A stretch of DNA of 64,000 nt from Campylobacter devanensis (GTDB lineage Bacteria; Campylobacterota; Campylobacteria; Campylobacterales; Campylobacteraceae): positions 62,001-126,000 of the forward strand of contig NZ_CP018788.1 of the NCBI RefSeq assembly GCF_002139915.1, written 5' to 3'. The translations under genes and the position numbers were made by a program. Below are positions 30,117 through 39,375 of the stretch, piece after piece (position 1 is the stretch's first letter; every line of letters starts with the position of its first letter). Below the pieces are notes generated by a model, which saw nothing but the letters and a program-made list of their open reading frames with translations, was not told the origin of the DNA and did no database searches.

Positions 30117-31472
30117 ATGGGAGTTTGTCCATTTCACCCAAAACCGCATAGTAGCAAAGCTGGACTAATAACGACATTTTTGCTCAAGCGCAGATCGTGG
30201 CTAGACGGTTTATATGAAAAAAGCTATAAGATGAGAGCTGGCAGAGTTAAGATGCCTGGATTTGATCTTTTTGTGGTAAATGATCCTAAAGAAGTTCGCA
30301 AAATTATGGTAGATAATGTCAAGGAATTCCCAAAAAGCGATATGCTCCATGAGCTTTTAAAGCCTCTTTTGGGCGTTAGTATTTTTACTACTAATGGCGA
30401 GGTGTGGAAAAAGCAAAGAGAGCTTTTGCGGCCTAGCTTTGAGATGACTAGGATTAGTAAGGTTTTTGATCTGATGAGTAGTGCGGCTGCTGATATGATG
30501 GATAGATTTAGAAAATATCCTGATGGATCTATTGTTGAGGTTGATGAGCATATGACATTTGTAACTGCAGATGTAATATTTCGTACTATTATGAGTTCTA
30601 AGCTAGATGAGATAAAAGGCAAAGAGATATTGCATGCATTTGTAACATTTCAAGAAGAGACTGCTAGAACAGCTATTAGAAAGTTTTTTTGTGTGCCACA
30701 ATGGCTTTCAAATATCCTTGGAGAAAATAAGAGAATGAAAGCCGGAGCTGTAATTAGAAAGAGTCTTTCAGATATCATTAAACCTAGATATGAAAATTAT
30801 GAGAGCGATACATATTGTGATATTCTCTCATCGCTTTTACATACAGTAGATGCTAGTAGCGGGGAGCGTTTTAGTTTTGAAGAGATTTTAGATCAAGTAT
30901 CAATGCTATTTTTAGCAGGCCATGAGACAACAGCAAGCTCTCTAACATGGACTCTATACTGTTTAAGCCTTGATCAAGACGCTCAGCAAAAAGCATATAA
31001 TGAGATAATTAGCATTAATAAAGATGGCAAATTTAGCATTTCAGATATTAAAGAGATGAAGTATTTAACTAATGTCTTTAAAGAAGCTCTAAGACTATAT
31101 CCACCAGTTGGATTCTTTGCTCGTCAAAGCAAGGGTGAGGCTAAAATACGAGATAAGGTGCTGCAAAAAGGATCAGGAGTTGTCGTTGCACCATGGCTAA
31201 TTCATAGGCATGATGATTTTTGGGATGCTCCACATGAGTTTAGACCAGATAGACATAATGAAAATATTCCAAAAGAAAAATATATGCCTTTTGGGTTAGG
31301 TGAGCGAATTTGTATCGGACAAGGCTTTGCTATGCAAGAAGCGATCATAATTTTAGCTAATATTTTACGCGAATTTAAGTTGGAGCTAAAAGATGGGTTT
31401 ATCCCCGATGTTGTCGGTAGGCTCACAGTTCGCTCAGCCAATGGAATGATGATTAAGATGAGCAAAAGGTAG
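30117..31472 (+). CDS. Cytochrome P450
   Basis: A 451-residue P450. Landmarks: I-helix FLAGHETTASSLTW, ExxR in FKEALRLYPP, and the haem-binding loop MPFGLGERICIGQGFAMQE with the axial Cys. The start at ATG 30117 is favoured by AAGGAG at 30105-30110; a frame start at 30087 has no such site. C. jejuni has one P450 (Cj1411c) at the same place beside its capsule genes, and the flanking genes match that order. The substrate is unknown; no ferredoxin partner is encoded nearby. Confidence 0.93.
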   Translation: MGVCPFHPKPHSSKAGLITTFLLKRRSWLDGLYEKSYKMRAGRVKMPGFDLFVVNDPKEVRKIMVDNVKEFPKSDMLHELLKPLLGVSIFTTNGEVWKKQRELLRPSFEMTRISKVFDLMSSAAADMMDRFRKYPDGSIVEVDEHMTFVTADVIFRTIMSSKLDEIKGKEILHAFVTFQEETARTAIRKFFCVPQWLSNILGENKRMKAGAVIRKSLSDIIKPRYENYESDTYCDILSSLLHTVDASSGERFSFEEILDQVSMLFLAGHETTASSLTWTLYCLSLDQDAQQKAYNEIISINKDGKFSISDIKEMKYLTNVFKEALRLYPPVGFFARQSKGEAKIRDKVLQKGSGVVVAPWLIHRHDDFWDAPHEFRPDRHNENIPKEKYMPFGLGERICIGQGFAMQEAIIILANILREFKLELKDGFIPDVVGRLTVRSANGMMIKMSKR

Positions 31473-31477
31473 CACGT

Positions 31478-31840
31478 TTGAGATTTAAAGAGAAGTTAGC
31501 TGGGACGGTGCTTTTATGCGTACTTGTCCCACTAGCTGTAGTGGGTTATATCTATATTGCTATTGTAGGGACTTTTGGTAATCCAGCTCGTGCTAGACAA
31601 GGGGTTAGAGCACTTGATCACTTTGTCAATGCAGCTGTATTTAATGGATATGCATGGGAGTCAGTCTCTAGTCACGCATGGAGAATGCGTCATAAAAGAT
31701 GGGCTAAAATTGTGATTTTTATAACAGATAAATTCCAAAAAAACCACTGCCAAAGAGCCAATAAAAGAGAGCAACCAATTATCGATCTAATGCTCTCAAG
31801 AAGGCTAAATGAGCAGACAATAGGTATAAAGAAAAAATAA
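31478..31840 (+). CDS. Small membrane protein (Cj1410c type)
   Basis: 120 residues with one strong N-terminal transmembrane helix (about residues 8-32: AGTVLLCVLVPLAVVGYIYI), then a soluble basic region with HRKRWAKIVIF-like sequence and HCQRANKREQPI. The TTG start lies 5 bases after the P450 stop with AAAAGG in the end of that gene. No recognised domain. Its constant position after the P450 suggests a common process. Confidence 0.7.
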   Translation: MRFKEKLAGTVLLCVLVPLAVVGYIYIAIVGTFGNPARARQGVRALDHFVNAAVFNGYAWESVSSHAWRMRHKRWAKIVIFITDKFQKNHCQRANKREQPIIDLMLSRRLNEQTIGIKKK

Positions 31841-31951
31841 TAAAAATTTAATTTAGATATGTAAATATTTAAAAAGATAATTTTAAGCTCTTTATTACTT
31901 GATTTTAAGTAAAATTTAGCACTTAGTATTTGGAAATTGAAAGATTAAAAA

Positions 31952-33625
31952 ATGAAAAAAATATTATCAATTTTGACTATTTTTACTACTGCAGCAATAG
32001 CAATTGCACCTGTTAGTTCTATAAATTCAGTTAATTCAGCTACGGTAAATTCTCAAGCTCAAATTGCAAACTCGCAATCTCAAGCTGCGCTAATCCCACA
32101 AGATGCCAATCTCACTATAAGTTCCACAGAGCCAATTCAAATGGTTTTTGGTGAAAATTTATTTAATGGCAACTTTACAATGGTAAGCCAGCATATTTAT
32201 AATCCTGATTATATTTTGGCTATTGGCGATATTGTAAATGTTAAGTTGTGGGGCGCATATGAGTTTGAACAACAATTAACGATTGATTCTCAAGGTAATA
32301 TATTTTTACCAAAAGTTGGGGTTATTAAGCTTATTGGTGTGAAAAATTCAAATTTAGTTAATGTGATTTCAAAAAGTGTAAAAAGAGTATTTAAAGAGAA
32401 TGTGCATGTATATGCTGATATGGGAATTTATCAAAATGTATCTATATTTGTTACTGGTAATGTAAATAAGCCAGGCCTTTATCAAGGGCTTAGTTCAGAT
32501 TCTCTTATACAGTTTATAGATAAGGCCGGTGGTATAAATCCACAATATGGAAGCTTTCGCAATATTACTGTAGTGCGAAATAACCAGCCATATAAGAGTA
32601 TAGATCTGTATGATTTTATGGTTGATGGCAAGATTGAGATGTTTGCTTTAAAAAATGGCGATGTGATCTTGGTTGGTAGTGTGGGAGCATATATGAGTGC
32701 TAGTGGAGAAGTGCTACGCTCATATAGATTTGAGGCTAAAAATAACTCAATGAGCCTAAAAGAGCTAGCAAGACTAGCAGGAATTAAGCCAGTAGTAACC
32801 CAAGCTATAGTAAAAAGCTATAATAATAGCCAAATTCAAATTACTAGTTATCCTTTAACAAAATTTGATTCTGTGAAATTAAGGGCTGGAGATGCTGTGG
32901 AGTTTATGACTGACCATGCTGCAACTGAAGTGCGTATAAATATAGATGGCGAACATAGCGGAGCTCGTGCGATTGTTGTACCTAAAGGGACTACGCTTGG
33001 CGAGATTATGGAAAAGATTGGATTTAATGCACAGTCTAATGTAGATGCTATTCAACTTTTTAGAAAAAGTGTAGCAAAAATGCAAAAAAATCTTATAGAT
33101 TCACATCTAAGGGAGCTAGAGTCTATCGCACTTACGACATCATCAGCTACTACGCAAGAAGCTCAAATCAGAGCTGCTGAAGCTAAATCTATTTTGGAGT
33201 TTATAGAACGCGCTAGACAGGTTGAGCCAAAAGGTCAAGTAGTAATTAGCAATAAAGATGATATAAATCAGATTGTATTGCAAGAAGATGATACGATATA
33301 TATCCCAACTAAGGATAACATAGTAATTGTCCAAGGCGAAGTCTCTATGCCAGGGGCGTTTACTCATGTGGCTGATTCTGATATAGAAAATTATATCGAG
33401 ATGGCTGGAGATCTAAGTGCTAGGGCTGATAGTAGTAGAGTTATCCTAGTATCAGCTAATGGCAAAGCTGGTAAATTTAGAGCTTCAAGTGGCGAGAATG
33501 TCTATCCTGGAGATTCAATTTTGGTATTACCAAAGGTAGAAGGCAAAACTCTTCAAGCTACAAGTATCTTAACTCAAATTCTATATCAACTAGCAATAGC
33601 TGCTAAAGTGGTGATAGATCTGTAA
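31952..33625 (+). CDS. kpsD: Capsule polysaccharide export protein KpsD
   Basis: 557 residues with a signal peptide (about 1-27). The polysaccharide-export domain begins around residue 85 (YILAIGDIVNVKLWGAYEFE) and is followed by SLBB-type repeats (VSIFVTGNVNKPGLYQG; IVIVQGEVSMPGAFTH with DSILVLPKVEGKT). KpsD is the periplasmic/outer-membrane component that works with KpsM, KpsT and KpsE, which here lie 24 kb away at the other end of the locus. Family length and repeats agree. Confidence 0.93.
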   Translation: MKKILSILTIFTTAAIAIAPVSSINSVNSATVNSQAQIANSQSQAALIPQDANLTISSTEPIQMVFGENLFNGNFTMVSQHIYNPDYILAIGDIVNVKLWGAYEFEQQLTIDSQGNIFLPKVGVIKLIGVKNSNLVNVISKSVKRVFKENVHVYADMGIYQNVSIFVTGNVNKPGLYQGLSSDSLIQFIDKAGGINPQYGSFRNITVVRNNQPYKSIDLYDFMVDGKIEMFALKNGDVILVGSVGAYMSASGEVLRSYRFEAKNNSMSLKELARLAGIKPVVTQAIVKSYNNSQIQITSYPLTKFDSVKLRAGDAVEFMTDHAATEVRINIDGEHSGARAIVVPKGTTLGEIMEKIGFNAQSNVDAIQLFRKSVAKMQKNLIDSHLRELESIALTTSSATTQEAQIRAAEAKSILEFIERARQVEPKGQVVISNKDDINQIVLQEDDTIYIPTKDNIVIVQGEVSMPGAFTHVADSDIENYIEMAGDLSARADSSRVILVSANGKAGKFRASSGENVYPGDSILVLPKVEGKTLQATSILTQILYQLAIAAKVVIDL

Positions 33626-33808
33626 AGACATTAGATAGAGAGAATAAATTTAATTTTTATTTTGTCTATCTAAATTTTTAAGTTAAATTTCGCTATTAAA
33701 AATCATATAAATTTAAAATATCAAATTAATTTATCGTTTAATTTATGCCTATTTAAATAAAATTTAGCTAAAATGAGACTTTAAATTTTAACAAAAATCA
33801 AAGGTCTT

Positions 33809-34482
33809 ATGATGCAGATACTATCCCATCGTGGTTGGTGGCAATATAGCAGTGAAAAAAACCATCTCATAGCATTTAAAAAAGAATTTGAGTATTGCCT
33901 AAAAGATATATCTCAACCTTATAGGGGGGGGTAGAGACTGATATTAGAGATTATAATGGCTCACTTGTAATCTCCCATGATATCGCTACAAAAGACTCTT
34001 TGAGTTTAGATGATTTTCTATCTCTATACTCTAATTATAATATTCATACCAACTCAACTCTAGCTCTAAATATTAAATCAGACGGCTTACAAATAGAACT
34101 TAAATCCATACTTAAAAAATATAAAATAGAAAATTACTTCGTCTTTGATATGTCCGTTCCAGATGCTTTAGGCTATATTAAATATGGATTAAATGTCTTT
34201 ACACGCCAAAGTGAGTATGAGATTACTCCGCCATTTTATCAAGATGCCAAAGGGATTTGGCTAGATGAATTTCACACACATTGGATAGATGAAAAAATCA
34301 TAGAATCTCACCTTAAAAATAACAAACAAATTTGCATAGTCTCACCAGATTTACATAAAAGAGATTATACCAAAGAGTGGCAAGAGTATAAAGAGATTGA
34401 AATTAGATTAAATAATCCAAATTTAATGCTATGTACTGATAAAGTAGCAGAAGCTAGGAGGTTTTTTAATGAGTCAAATTAA
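33809..34482 (+). CDS. Glycerophosphodiester-phosphodiesterase-like capsule protein, phase-variable, OFF in this sequence
   Basis: The start reads MMQILSHRGWWQYSSEKNHL (ATG 33809, AAAGG upstream): LSHRGxW is the GDPD/PI-PLC-like N-terminal motif. At 33924-33931 a run of eight G puts the frame into TAG after RGG. With nine G the frame continues as VETDIRDYNGSLVISHDIA and on to 34482, giving ~224 residues, including the catalytic-type ETD and SHD. Later VFTRQSEYEI and GIWLDEFHTHW fit the same fold. In the present sequence only a 41-residue peptide would be made. Overlaps the next gene by 14 bases. Its substrate is presumably a capsule-linked phosphodiester. Confidence 0.8.
33924..33931 (+). repeat. 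G8 phase-variation tract
   Basis: Eight G interrupt the GDPD-like gene; nine would restore the frame. Typical size and context for slipped-strand switching in Campylobacter. Confidence 0.92.
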
Positions 34483-35104
34483 AGCAGTAATTTTTGATAT
34501 GGATGGAGTATTGATAGAAGCCAAAGATTGGCACTATGAAGCGTTAAATAGAGCGCTTAGGCTATTTGGATTAGAGATTAGCTATTTAGAGCATTTAACC
34601 ACATTTGATGGACTACCGACAAAGAAAAAGCTAGAGATATTATCAGTTGATAGAAAACTGCCTAAATCTTTACATAATTTTATTAATCAAATGAAGCAAC
34701 TTTATACAATGGAGATTGTCTATCAATCTTGTAAGCCTAGATTTTATCACCAATATGCCCTATCTAAACTACATAAAGAGGGTTATAAAATGGCGGTTTG
34801 TTCTAATTCTATCTATAATACAATTGATGTAATGATGCAAAAAGCCGCCCTTAATCCATATTTGGATTTCTATATCTCAAATGAAGATGTCAAGCACGGC
34901 AAACCAGACCCAGAGATGTATAACAAAGCTATAGCCAAATTTGGGTTACAACCAAATGAATGTATGATAGTAGAAGATAATGAAAACGGCATTAAAGCAG
35001 CAAGAGCAAGTGGGGCTAATGTGATGATAGTAAAAGAAGTTAGCGATGTCAATTATGAAAATATCAAAGAGCATATTTTTAAATTTCAAAAGGGGGATTT
35101 ATGA
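34469..35104 (+). CDS. HAD-superfamily hydrolase
   Basis: 211 residues with the full HAD pattern: FDMDGVLIEAKDWHYEAL (nucleophile and general acid Asp), VCSNS (motif II), the Lys in VKHGKPDPEMY (motif III) and VEDNENGIKAARASGA (motif IV). A helical cap lies between residues 20 and 95. Such phosphatases act on sugar phosphates; the substrate is not deducible. It overlaps the gene before (14 bases) and after (4 bases), so all are in one operon. Confidence 0.9.
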   Translation: MSQIKAVIFDMDGVLIEAKDWHYEALNRALRLFGLEISYLEHLTTFDGLPTKKKLEILSVDRKLPKSLHNFINQMKQLYTMEIVYQSCKPRFYHQYALSKLHKEGYKMAVCSNSIYNTIDVMMQKAALNPYLDFYISNEDVKHGKPDPEMYNKAIAKFGLQPNECMIVEDNENGIKAARASGANVMIVKEVSDVNYENIKEHIFKFQKGDL

Positions 35105-35823
35105 TAAATATCGTTATTCCACTAGCGGGGAAAAGCAATTTTTTTAAAGAAGATGAGATTATCTTTCCTAAGCCTTTTGTTGAGATTTGTGGTAAAACCA
35201 TGATAGAGATGTTGATAGATAATTATAAAGAGATTACCAACAAGCAATTTATTTTTATACTTAAAGATGATGATGTAAGCGAATTTCACCTAGATGAAGC
35301 TATCAAGGTATTAGACCCAAGCGCTCATATCATCACGCTTAAAAACCCTACACAAGGTATGGCGTGTAGCGCTCTTTTGGCTATTGATTATATAGATGAT
35401 AACTCACCACTAATCATCGCTAATGCAGATCAAATTTTTGATATAAATTTAAATATTGTTTTAGATTATTTCAAAGATTATGATGCTGGGGTAATCGCCT
35501 TTGACTCTATCCATCCTAGATGGGCCTATGTAAGAGTGGATAATAGCTCAAATGTGATAGAAGCAGTGGAGAAAAAGCCAATTAGCAAAAATGCAATTGC
35601 GGGATTTTATTATTACAAACAAGGTGTGGATTTTATCCAAGCTAGTCAAAAAATGATAATCAACGACTCTCATTTAAATGGGCAATTCTATATAGCACCT
35701 ACCTTAAATGAGCTTATTTTAATTGGTAAAAATGTTGGAGTATATAAGATAGATAATGAGTTATATCATACTTTTTATAGTATGGAAAAGATTAGAGATT
35801 ATGAAAGGATTAAAAATGCTTAA
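35101..35823 (+). CDS. Nucleotidyltransferase-like capsule protein (first copy)
   Basis: 240 residues of the NTP-transferase (GT-A) fold: IVIPLAGKSNFF, then FPKPFVEICGKTMIEMLI, and the metal-binding ANADQIFDIN. It should activate a sugar or sugar-like phosphate as a nucleotide derivative, but the loop AGKSNFF is unlike the canonical GxGTR, so the reaction is uncertain. A second protein of the same type lies at 37820. Overlaps the HAD gene by 4 bases and the next by 8. Confidence 0.78.
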   Translation: MINIVIPLAGKSNFFKEDEIIFPKPFVEICGKTMIEMLIDNYKEITNKQFIFILKDDDVSEFHLDEAIKVLDPSAHIITLKNPTQGMACSALLAIDYIDDNSPLIIANADQIFDINLNIVLDYFKDYDAGVIAFDSIHPRWAYVRVDNSSNVIEAVEKKPISKNAIAGFYYYKQGVDFIQASQKMIINDSHLNGQFYIAPTLNELILIGKNVGVYKIDNELYHTFYSMEKIRDYERIKNA

Positions 35824-36160
35824 AAGATTAACTCAAGATTATATAGATAGTTTTAACGCAAAAGATTTGGATGCTATATCAAGCATGTTAAGCGATGAGT
35901 TTTCATTAGAAGATCCAATCGTTAAAAGGTTAGAAGGCAAAGATAAATGCCTAAAAGCTATTTTAAATATTTTTAACAATTGCCAAAATGTAAATTTTAA
36001 AGCCAAAAATATCTACACAGATGACAAAACTAGCTTTATAGAGTTTATACTGATTTTAGATGATAAGCATTTAGAGGGTGTAGATATCATAGAGTGGAAT
36101 GAAAATTACAAAATTTCAGCCCTTAGAGCATATCTGTATGAGGAGGTGGCAAATGGCTAA
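35816..36160 (+). CDS. NTF2/SnoaL-like small protein
   Basis: 114 residues in the NTF2-like cone fold pattern: LTQDYIDSFNAKDLDAISSM, MLSDEFSLEDPIV, then a strand pattern VNFKAKNIYTDD and FIEFILILDDKHLEGVDII. Proteins of this fold can be isomerases, dehydratases or binding proteins. The ATG 35816 with AAAGGAT upstream is preferred over an in-frame start at 35756. It overlaps its neighbours on both sides, in the capsule operon. Confidence 0.7.
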   Translation: MLKRLTQDYIDSFNAKDLDAISSMLSDEFSLEDPIVKRLEGKDKCLKAILNIFNNCQNVNFKAKNIYTDDKTSFIEFILILDDKHLEGVDIIEWNENYKISALRAYLYEEVANG

Positions 36161-37499
36161 GGTAGCATTATGTATAAGTGGAGCTTTTAGGGGTGAAAAT
36201 TTTATAGAAGATATCAGAAATTCAATTAACGGCATTGCTGAGCCATTGAATGCCGATGTGTTTATTGCTTCATGGGATAGTTATAAAGTTTGGATGGGAT
36301 TATGTGGTGGCAGTCCAGGATGGCTTAGAATACTATATAGTCAAAATATTATAGAAGCAGCGCCAAAAGAAATTGTCGTAGTCAACGCCGAATTTAAAGA
36401 TAAATGTCCAAACATTTATAATGCATTGAATAGAGAAATTGATAGACCAATAACATCTAAAATTTTAAATAAAATACAAAAATTGCCAAATGTAAAAGGT
36501 GTTTATTTATCTAATGAGAGAGAGTTTTTACAAAAATATCCTTGCAAGTTAGATGTTGCAACTAGTTTAAAAATGACATATAATTACACAAGAGTAGCAA
36601 AGTTGATACAAGATTATGAAGAAAAGCATAATTTTTATTATGATTATATTATACATATTAGACCAGATTTTAAATATACGCTAAATTTTAGCATTGATAC
36701 TTTAAAAAAATTAAAAGATAATCAGCTATATATAGCAATGCACCATTCAAATTCAACATCCGATATGCAATTTTTTGGCAGAAGATATGCTGTTTTAGAA
36801 TTTTTAAGTTTATTTGATAAAGCTAAAAAATATTCTCATTTGCCATACTTTCAAGCATTTAAAGATGGAGGTGTTTGTTGTTGTTATAAATTAGGTGGCA
36901 ATGGAGCTTACGAGGGCGGCATAGACCATCGTGTGCTTTATGAATGTGTTGCTTTTTTAGGTATAGAACAGATAGATAGCAAGACTTTACTTCCGTATGT
37001 TCGTATCAAAAAAAATCCTATTATGCCGCCCTTAAATGAAGCGATAAAAAAAGATAAAGAGCATTGGAAAAGTATTAAACTCAATGATCCTAGTGATTTT
37101 TTCAAAGCTTTGACTTGCAAGAAAATATTAAAATCGCAAAATGCAGATGAGAGAGTAAGAAATCAGTTGAGTTATAAATTGGGTCAAGCAATTATTGAAT
37201 TGCCTATATATACACTACTATTTGCTTTGCTAAAAATTAAAAGAGATCATAAAATAGATGAAGCGATTTATCGACAATCTATTCAGAAATATCCAAATCT
37301 CAAGCTCCCACCACTTGAGACCTATCCAGATTATAATGAAGCCATAAAGATTAAAAACCATCTAAGCTACAAACTTGGAGAGGCTTTGATAAAAGCAAAT
37401 AACAAAGGCTTTATCACCGGTGGGGGGGGGTATTGGCTACTATTTGAGATTAGGCGCATAATAAAAGAGCATAAAAAGGCAAAAAATGAAAATCGATAA
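36153..37499 (+). CDS. Putative capsule glycosyltransferase with two C-terminal tail modules and a 3' G9 tract
   Basis: The protein, about 448 residues from ATG 36153 (AGGAGG at 36141-36146), begins ALCISGAFRGENFIEDIRNS, with IIHIRPDFKY (DxD-like) near residue 170; it resembles the putative transferases of Campylobacter capsule loci. From residue ~335 it has two copies of a tail: NQLSYKLGQAIIELPIY...LLKIKRDHK and, after the linker YPNLKLPPLETYPDYNEA, NHLSYKLGEALIKAN...FEIRRIIKEHKK. A run of nine G at 37422-37430 sits inside the last tail and is in frame here. The stop overlaps the next start by 14 bases. Confidence 0.72.
   Translation: MAKVALCISGAFRGENFIEDIRNSINGIAEPLNADVFIASWDSYKVWMGLCGGSPGWLRILYSQNIIEAAPKEIVVVNAEFKDKCPNIYNALNREIDRPITSKILNKIQKLPNVKGVYLSNEREFLQKYPCKLDVATSLKMTYNYTRVAKLIQDYEEKHNFYYDYIIHIRPDFKYTLNFSIDTLKKLKDNQLYIAMHHSNSTSDMQFFGRRYAVLEFLSLFDKAKKYSHLPYFQAFKDGGVCCCYKLGGNGAYEGGIDHRVLYECVAFLGIEQIDSKTLLPYVRIKKNPIMPPLNEAIKKDKEHWKSIKLNDPSDFFKALTCKKILKSQNADERVRNQLSYKLGQAIIELPIYTLLFALLKIKRDHKIDEAIYRQSIQKYPNLKLPPLETYPDYNEAIKIKNHLSYKLGEALIKANNKGFITGGGGYWLLFEIRRIIKEHKKAKNENR
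37422..37430 (+). repeat. G9 tract in the 3' end of the glycosyltransferase gene
   Basis: Encodes Gly-Gly-Gly in the tail. A change of one base would end the frame early, e.g. at about 37451 with eight G, and remove the overlap with the cupin gene start at 37486. Confidence 0.9.
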
Positions 37500-37827
37500 T
37501 TTAGATAGTATGATTCGTGGTTGGTTTGTAGGTGATTTTGAACCAAATGTATTAAAATCAGATCAAGTAGAAGTAGGGGTAAAAAGCTACAAAAAAGGCG
37601 ACTATGAAGAGAGGCATTATCACAAAATAGCCACCGAAATCACAGTGATAACCAAAGGCAAAGTTAAAATGAACGGCGTGATATATGGCGAAGGCGATAT
37701 CATCACGATAGTCCCATTTGAAGATACGGATTTTGAGGCTTTAGAAGATTCTCAAAATGTAGTAGTCAAAATCCCAGCCGCTAAAAATGATAAATATCTA
37801 GGTAAATATGGAGACAACAATGAGTAA
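37486..37827 (+). CDS. Cupin-like protein
   Basis: 113 residues with a single cupin barrel: EERHYHKIATEITVITKGKV (His-rich metal-binding motif 1) and YGEGDIITIVPFEDTDFEAL (motif 2). May be an isomerase/epimerase or a small-ligand binder for the capsule pathway. Overlaps the transferase before (14 bases) and the nucleotidyltransferase after (8 bases from ATG 37820). Confidence 0.75.
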   Translation: MKIDNLDSMIRGWFVGDFEPNVLKSDQVEVGVKSYKKGDYEERHYHKIATEITVITKGKVKMNGVIYGEGDIITIVPFEDTDFEALEDSQNVVVKIPAAKNDKYLGKYGDNNE

Positions 37828-38554
37828 AATAAATATTTTGATACCAGCAGCAGGGGCTGGGAGTAGATTTGCCAAAGAAAGATATACCAAGCCAAAGCCT
37901 TTTATAGATGTGCTAGGTAAGCCGATGATTGTAAGAGTTTTAGAGAATTTAAAAGTTGATGATGCACACTATATAATCATTTTACAAAAATCCCATTTCG
38001 AACAAGAAAAAGAGCTATGTAATTTAATAGCCAAAGATTATAATGTTAGCTTTGTATGCGTAGAGACTCTGACAGAGGGCACTGCTTGTTCTGTTTTACA
38101 CGCTAGAGAACTTATAAATAATGATACGCCTTTGATGATAGCAAATTCAGATCAAATCGTAGATATAGATATCCAAAAATATATTTATGACACACTTGAC
38201 AGGGGCTTAGATGGCTCAATTCTATGTTTTAAAGATTTAGAAAAAAGCCCCAAATGGTCTTTTGTAAAAATGAACAATGAGCTAATTGTAGAAGTAAAAG
38301 AAAAAGAGGTTATATCTGATATTGCTACAGTTGGAATTTATCTATTTTCTAAAGGAAGTTTATTTGTAGATTCGGCTATAGATATGATTGCGAGAAACGA
38401 TAGAGTTAATAATGAATTTTATACTGCTCCAGCCTATAATTATGCAATTAAAAACGGAGCAAAAATTGGCTGTTTTTTGATGAATTTTGATGATATGCAC
38501 GGTATAGGAACTCCAGATGATTTACAAAAATATATAAAATTTATTAAAGGATAA
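37820..38554 (+). CDS. Nucleotidyltransferase-like capsule protein (second copy)
   Basis: 244 residues, NTP-transferase fold: ILIPAAGAGSRFAKERYTKPKPF is nearly canonical (GxGxRF with the KPKPF lysine), then TEGTACSVLHA and ANSDQIVDID for the metal site. It is related to the protein at 35101 but retains the classical signature, so it is the better candidate for a working sugar-phosphate nucleotidyltransferase. ATG 37820 with GGAGA upstream is preferred to an in-frame ATG at 37808. Confidence 0.82.
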   Translation: MSKINILIPAAGAGSRFAKERYTKPKPFIDVLGKPMIVRVLENLKVDDAHYIIILQKSHFEQEKELCNLIAKDYNVSFVCVETLTEGTACSVLHARELINNDTPLMIANSDQIVDIDIQKYIYDTLDRGLDGSILCFKDLEKSPKWSFVKMNNELIVEVKEKEVISDIATVGIYLFSKGSLFVDSAIDMIARNDRVNNEFYTAPAYNYAIKNGAKIGCFLMNFDDMHGIGTPDDLQKYIKFIKG

Positions 38555-38556
38555 TT

Positions 38557-39375
38557 ATGATCCAAAAAAGATTAGCTATACAATTTTTTGGGCATACAAG
38601 AACATATAAAAAGACTTATGAGAGCTTTTTTAAAAATATAGTTGAACCTAATTTAAAAGATGGTTGGCAAATTGATATATTTATACATACTTGGGATATG
38701 AGTAGCAGCAGTGATAGAAGTTGGCATAATGGACAGGATTTATTCGACATTAATCTATTAAGTCAAAATGATATAGATGATATAAAAAGAGTATATAAAC
38801 CAAAAAAGTTATTAGTAGAACATCTACAAGAAGGTGCTCACGGGGGGGGCGAATCTAAAAAAAGAGGAAATAGACTAAGAGAATCCTATGAAAAAGAAAA
38901 TAGTATAAAATATGATTATATTTTATATACTAGAATGGATATTTTGTTTGCATCGCCTCTTAATATACAAAGATATATAGACTTATACACAAAAGGTAGT
39001 ATGAAAAATTTTCCATTACCACAAAAGCATTGCTTTGCAGCATTTAATCCATTTGTGAGAATGCCTGTTATTGATATAAGATATATAAATGAGGGTGATA
39101 TAGTTTATTTTACTAATTATCCACATAATGATTTTGAGCCAGATAAGTGCTTAGAACTCTTTATAATAATGATCGATTATAAATTGTATAGAGATTTTTT
39201 CTTACAAAGAAGAGATTTTATTCTTGGATATAATAGCTCATTAGCGGCCAAATTAAAAATAGAACAAGATAAATTATCTAAAGCTATGATAGCAAACTCT
39301 AAAAGCATATGGGGATATATAAGAATGCCTTATGTATTAAGCTATATAAAAGATATGTATAAAAGGAACAAATAG
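38557..39375 (+). CDS. Putative capsule glycosyltransferase with internal G8 tract, C-terminal tail broken off
   Basis: 272 residues starting MIQKRLAIQFFGHTRTYKKT, with DIFIHTWDMSSSSDRSW and YDYILYTRMDILFASPLNI, where TRMDI is a DxD-type sugar-nucleotide site. Similar opening to the transferase at 36153 (SGAFRG versus FGHTRTY). Eight G at 38842-38849 encode HGGGE and are in frame. Immediately after the stop the sequence continues as the usual linker and tail in another frame (39375-39574), so the natural protein was ~65 residues longer and a missing A near 39369-39372 cuts it. Confidence 0.72.
   Translation: MIQKRLAIQFFGHTRTYKKTYESFFKNIVEPNLKDGWQIDIFIHTWDMSSSSDRSWHNGQDLFDINLLSQNDIDDIKRVYKPKKLLVEHLQEGAHGGGESKKRGNRLRESYEKENSIKYDYILYTRMDILFASPLNIQRYIDLYTKGSMKNFPLPQKHCFAAFNPFVRMPVIDIRYINEGDIVYFTNYPHNDFEPDKCLELFIIMIDYKLYRDFFLQRRDFILGYNSSLAAKLKIEQDKLSKAMIANSKSIWGYIRMPYVLSYIKDMYKRNK
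38842..38849 (+). repeat. G8 phase-variation tract inside glycosyltransferase gene
   Basis: In frame with eight G; seven or nine would truncate the protein to roughly 100 residues. Confidence 0.9.
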
